A stretch of DNA of 64,000 nt from Edaphobacter acidisoli (lineage in GTDB: Bacteria > Acidobacteriota > Terriglobia > Terriglobales > Acidobacteriaceae): NCBI RefSeq assembly GCF_014642855.1, contig NZ_BMJB01000002.1, forward strand, positions 339,233 to 403,232. Reading direction: 5' to 3'. The notes beneath the pieces are model-generated. The model did no database searches and was not told where the DNA came from. It saw nothing but the letters and a program-made list of their open reading frames with translations. Position 1 is the first letter of the stretch; every line of letters starts with the position of its first letter. Shown here piece after piece: positions 62,600-64,000 of this stretch. Both the position numbers and the translations under genes were made by a program.

Positions 62600-62823
62600 T
62601 GCCGCGTCCCATGTCTGCCAGCGAGAGGAAGCATGCGCGGGAGCTCGGTGCATGGCTGGCGCGCAAGCGTTTGGCCCTGTCGCTGACGCAGATTGAGTTT
62701 GCGCGCATGTTCGGAGTCGGCGAAGACGCGGTCTCGCGCTGGGAGAACGGGAAGGCGCGGATTTCGCACTATACGGTGCATCGCGTGAAGGAGATGCTTC
62801 GCGACGAGGGTTTGTCTGTATGA
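62599..62823 (+). CDS. XRE-family HTH regulator
   Basis: A 74-residue protein that is almost entirely one helix-turn-helix: LTQIEFARMFGVGEDAVSRW at about 34-53, followed by ENGKARISHYTVHRV. This resembles the C-terminal HTH of MqsA-like antitoxins and small phage regulators. Its stop overlaps the next ATG by four bases. It probably binds DNA as a dimer and may control this element. Confidence 0.8.
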   Translation: MPRPMSASERKHARELGAWLARKRLALSLTQIEFARMFGVGEDAVSRWENGKARISHYTVHRVKEMLRDEGLSV

Positions 62824-63035
62824 GTAACGATGCGGCCATTCTCGGGCGTCTGCTGCGCGAGTTGAGTGGCGAATGCCGCGTGTGCGGCTGCCATGGCGAT
62901 AGTTGCGCCGTTGGGCTGGGAGAGACGTGCGTCTGGTTGGATTCCTTGCGGACGCTATGCAGCAATCCACGCTGCATTGCGAGAGCGGCGGCGCAGGGGC
63001 GGTCGAGAAAGCGGAAGCATGGGAGGGCAGCATGA
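62820..63035 (+). CDS. Phage-type small zinc-binding protein
   Basis: A 71-residue protein with CRVCGCHGDSCAVGLGETC and LCSNPRC, six to seven Cys plus His in a compact segment at about 19-52, then an Arg/Lys tail. Similar Cys-rich 'CRVCGCT' proteins occur in many siphophage and prophage genomes (from general knowledge). Coupled at both ends by ATGA overlaps. Confidence 0.65.
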   Translation: MSNDAAILGRLLRELSGECRVCGCHGDSCAVGLGETCVWLDSLRTLCSNPRCIARAAAQGRSRKRKHGRAA

Positions 63036-63397
63036 GTGACGGCAAAGTGACAGCAGATGAGCTGCGCGAGATGTTTCGAGAGCCGCTGCGGCTCGATGGC
63101 ATGCAGCTATGCGCGGGCTGCGAGGACGCGTTCGTGCTCTCGGGTTACTGCGCATCATGCCAGCGGCTTGCAGCGGAATATGCACGGAAAGAGCAGGCAG
63201 CTCGCCAGAGCGGATTGTTTCGTGCGCAGCCGCGTCTGGATGCTGGCGTTGTTGCGTTTGAGCCCGTGCGCCGCAGGATGCACGCAGCGGCAGATGTGCT
63301 GCTGCTGTTGACAGGCTTCACGCTGGCGCTCCTGTCACCGTGGCTGTTTGAGCTGGCGAAGATGACTATTGCTTGGCTTTATCGAATTTCGCAGTAA
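63032..63397 (+). CDS. Hypothetical protein with zinc-ribbon-like site and C-terminal membrane segment
   Basis: A 121-residue protein from ATG 63032 (GGAGG upstream; overlaps the preceding stop by four). LCAGCEDAFVLSGYCASCQRL at about 27-47 is a CxxC...CxxC pair. A hydrophobic span at about 88-115 (LLLLTGFTLALLSPWLFELA) suggests membrane attachment. No family recognised. Part of the phage-like run. Confidence 0.6.
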   Translation: MSDGKVTADELREMFREPLRLDGMQLCAGCEDAFVLSGYCASCQRLAAEYARKEQAARQSGLFRAQPRLDAGVVAFEPVRRRMHAAADVLLLLTGFTLALLSPWLFELAKMTIAWLYRISQ

Positions 63398-63436
63398 AGG
63401 AAAAGCGGTTCAACAGAATTTATTTGGAGGGAAGCG

Positions 63437-64000
63437 ATGGTTGCATTTCACGGCAAGCAGGAAGTGAAGGATTTATATCTTGGGCGCGTGCGCGCTCATC
63501 GGGCTGCGGACCAACTGCAGCAGAACTTTGGCTATTGGAGGAGAGACGGCAACGGCGAGTTTCGCGGCTGCGCTGTTGGATGTACGTTGCACTCCAGCAA
63601 TCATGGCGCTTATGAAGCGGAACTGGGTATTCCGAGGATTCTGGCGCGGCTCGAAGATGGAATTTTTGAGGGACTGCCGGCCGAAAGGGCTCAGGCGTGG
63701 CCTGAAGAGTTTCTGAGCGCGGCGCATCCGGGAGCAGACCTCTCGATGGTCTGGCCCCAGTTTGTCGTCTGGATGCTGTCGGACTCGGAGTGGGGCATTG
63801 CGCGATTCGCGAAAACAGATAAGACGCGCGCGGCGATTGAGCGAGTCGCGGAGTTCTATGGACGCCTCGTGGCAGGCGATGCAATTGCCTATCGAGAGTG
63901 GCGTGACGCCGACGCCTACGCCGCCGCCGACGCCTACGCCGCCGCCGCCGACGCCTACGCCGCCGCCGCCGCCGCCGCCGCCGCCGACGCCTACGCCGCC
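63437..64000 (+). CDS. Phage-like protein with Asp-Ala-Tyr-Ala low-complexity tail (runs off window)
   Basis: 188 codons are visible from ATG 63437 (TTGGAGG 7 bp upstream), with no stop before the edge. The N-terminal ~155 residues (RGCAVGCTLHSSNHGAYEAE, LGIPRILARLEDGIFEGLP, GADLSMVWPQFVVWMLSD) match a family I associate with phages and mobile elements. From residue 157 the protein is repeats of D-A-Y-A-A plus extra Ala. C-terminus not seen. Confidence 0.75.
   Translation, partial: MVAFHGKQEVKDLYLGRVRAHRAADQLQQNFGYWRRDGNGEFRGCAVGCTLHSSNHGAYEAELGIPRILARLEDGIFEGLPAERAQAWPEEFLSAAHPGADLSMVWPQFVVWMLSDSEWGIARFAKTDKTRAAIERVAEFYGRLVAGDAIAYREWRDADAYAAADAYAAAADAYAAAAAAAAADAYAA
63905..64000 (+). repeat. 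GCC/GAC/TAC codon repeat (Ala-Asp-Ala-Tyr tract)
   Basis: Tandem GACGCCTACGCCGCC units with variable numbers of added GCC (two to eight), reaching the window end. The unit length is always a multiple of three, so copy-number change keeps the frame. Confidence 0.9.

Overview
The window looks like part of the chromosome of an Acidobacteriota species, probably family Acidobacteriaceae (Granulicella/Terriglobus/Edaphobacter-like). This is inference from overall protein style, a YtrA-type GntR/ABC-2 operon, putative-Ig (He_PIG) domains, many small hairpin-rich intergenic repeats, and a succinylase-type lysine cluster. No rRNA is present, so the genus is not fixed.

Layout. 1-2,955: repeat-rich intergenic DNA, an outer-membrane beta-barrel gene, a YbjQ-family gene and trpD. 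3,135-6,733: sucC-sucD, ndk and a PEP-mutase/isocitrate-lyase-like gene. 7,077-13,467 (minus): a compact lysine/diaminopimelate operon running asd, lysC, dapB, M29 aminopeptidase, dapA, dapD. 13,579-18,472 (minus): a membrane protein, a cupredoxin-like lipoprotein, an isocitrate-dehydrogenase-family gene, nrdR, a small membrane protein and a secreted esterase-like protein. 18,624-27,145: era, a NtrY/NtrX-like two-component pair, ald, a polytopic membrane protein and mreB. 27,515-30,360 (minus): a GntR-YtrA regulator with one ABC ATPase and two permeases, with a palindromic operator over the start codon. 30,480-38,658 (minus, except rpsT): a Tat-exported Gfo/Idh/MocA oxidoreductase, ApbE, a CorC-like CBS protein, YbeY, a GH16 glycosidase, PhoH, rpsT and a TPR-like protein.

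38,756-61,648 is a surface-polysaccharide region: NAD-dependent epimerase, UDP-sugar dehydrogenase, two tandem beta-helix secreted proteins, several GT2/GT4/GT87-type glycosyltransferases, a Wzy/O-antigen-ligase-like protein, a Wzx-like flippase, an acetyltransferase, a polysaccharide deacetylase and kdsB. Together they would make activated sugars, assemble and flip a repeat unit, polymerise it and modify it. The initiating sugar-phosphate transferase and the export/chain-length proteins are not in the window.

61,801-64,000: a tRNA-Met(CAT) followed directly by a tightly coupled run of small phage-like genes (zinc-ribbon proteins, an XRE regulator, and a protein ending in an Asp-Ala-Tyr-Ala low-complexity tail that runs off the window). 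This suggests an integrated element with its left edge at the tRNA.

The most interesting unexplained signal is a ~140-bp element found twice (1,318-1,487 and 27,147-27,310). Each copy sits immediately 3' of a gene and ends in a terminator hairpin. On the opposite strand each carries a conserved Shine-Dalgarno, a GTG start and a gap-free ~36-codon frame. Other notable points are a NtrX-like activator without the sigma54-contacting GAFTGA loop, a GntR gene that is probably leaderless and autoregulated, and a GH16 gene lodged inside the phoH-ybeY-corC cluster.
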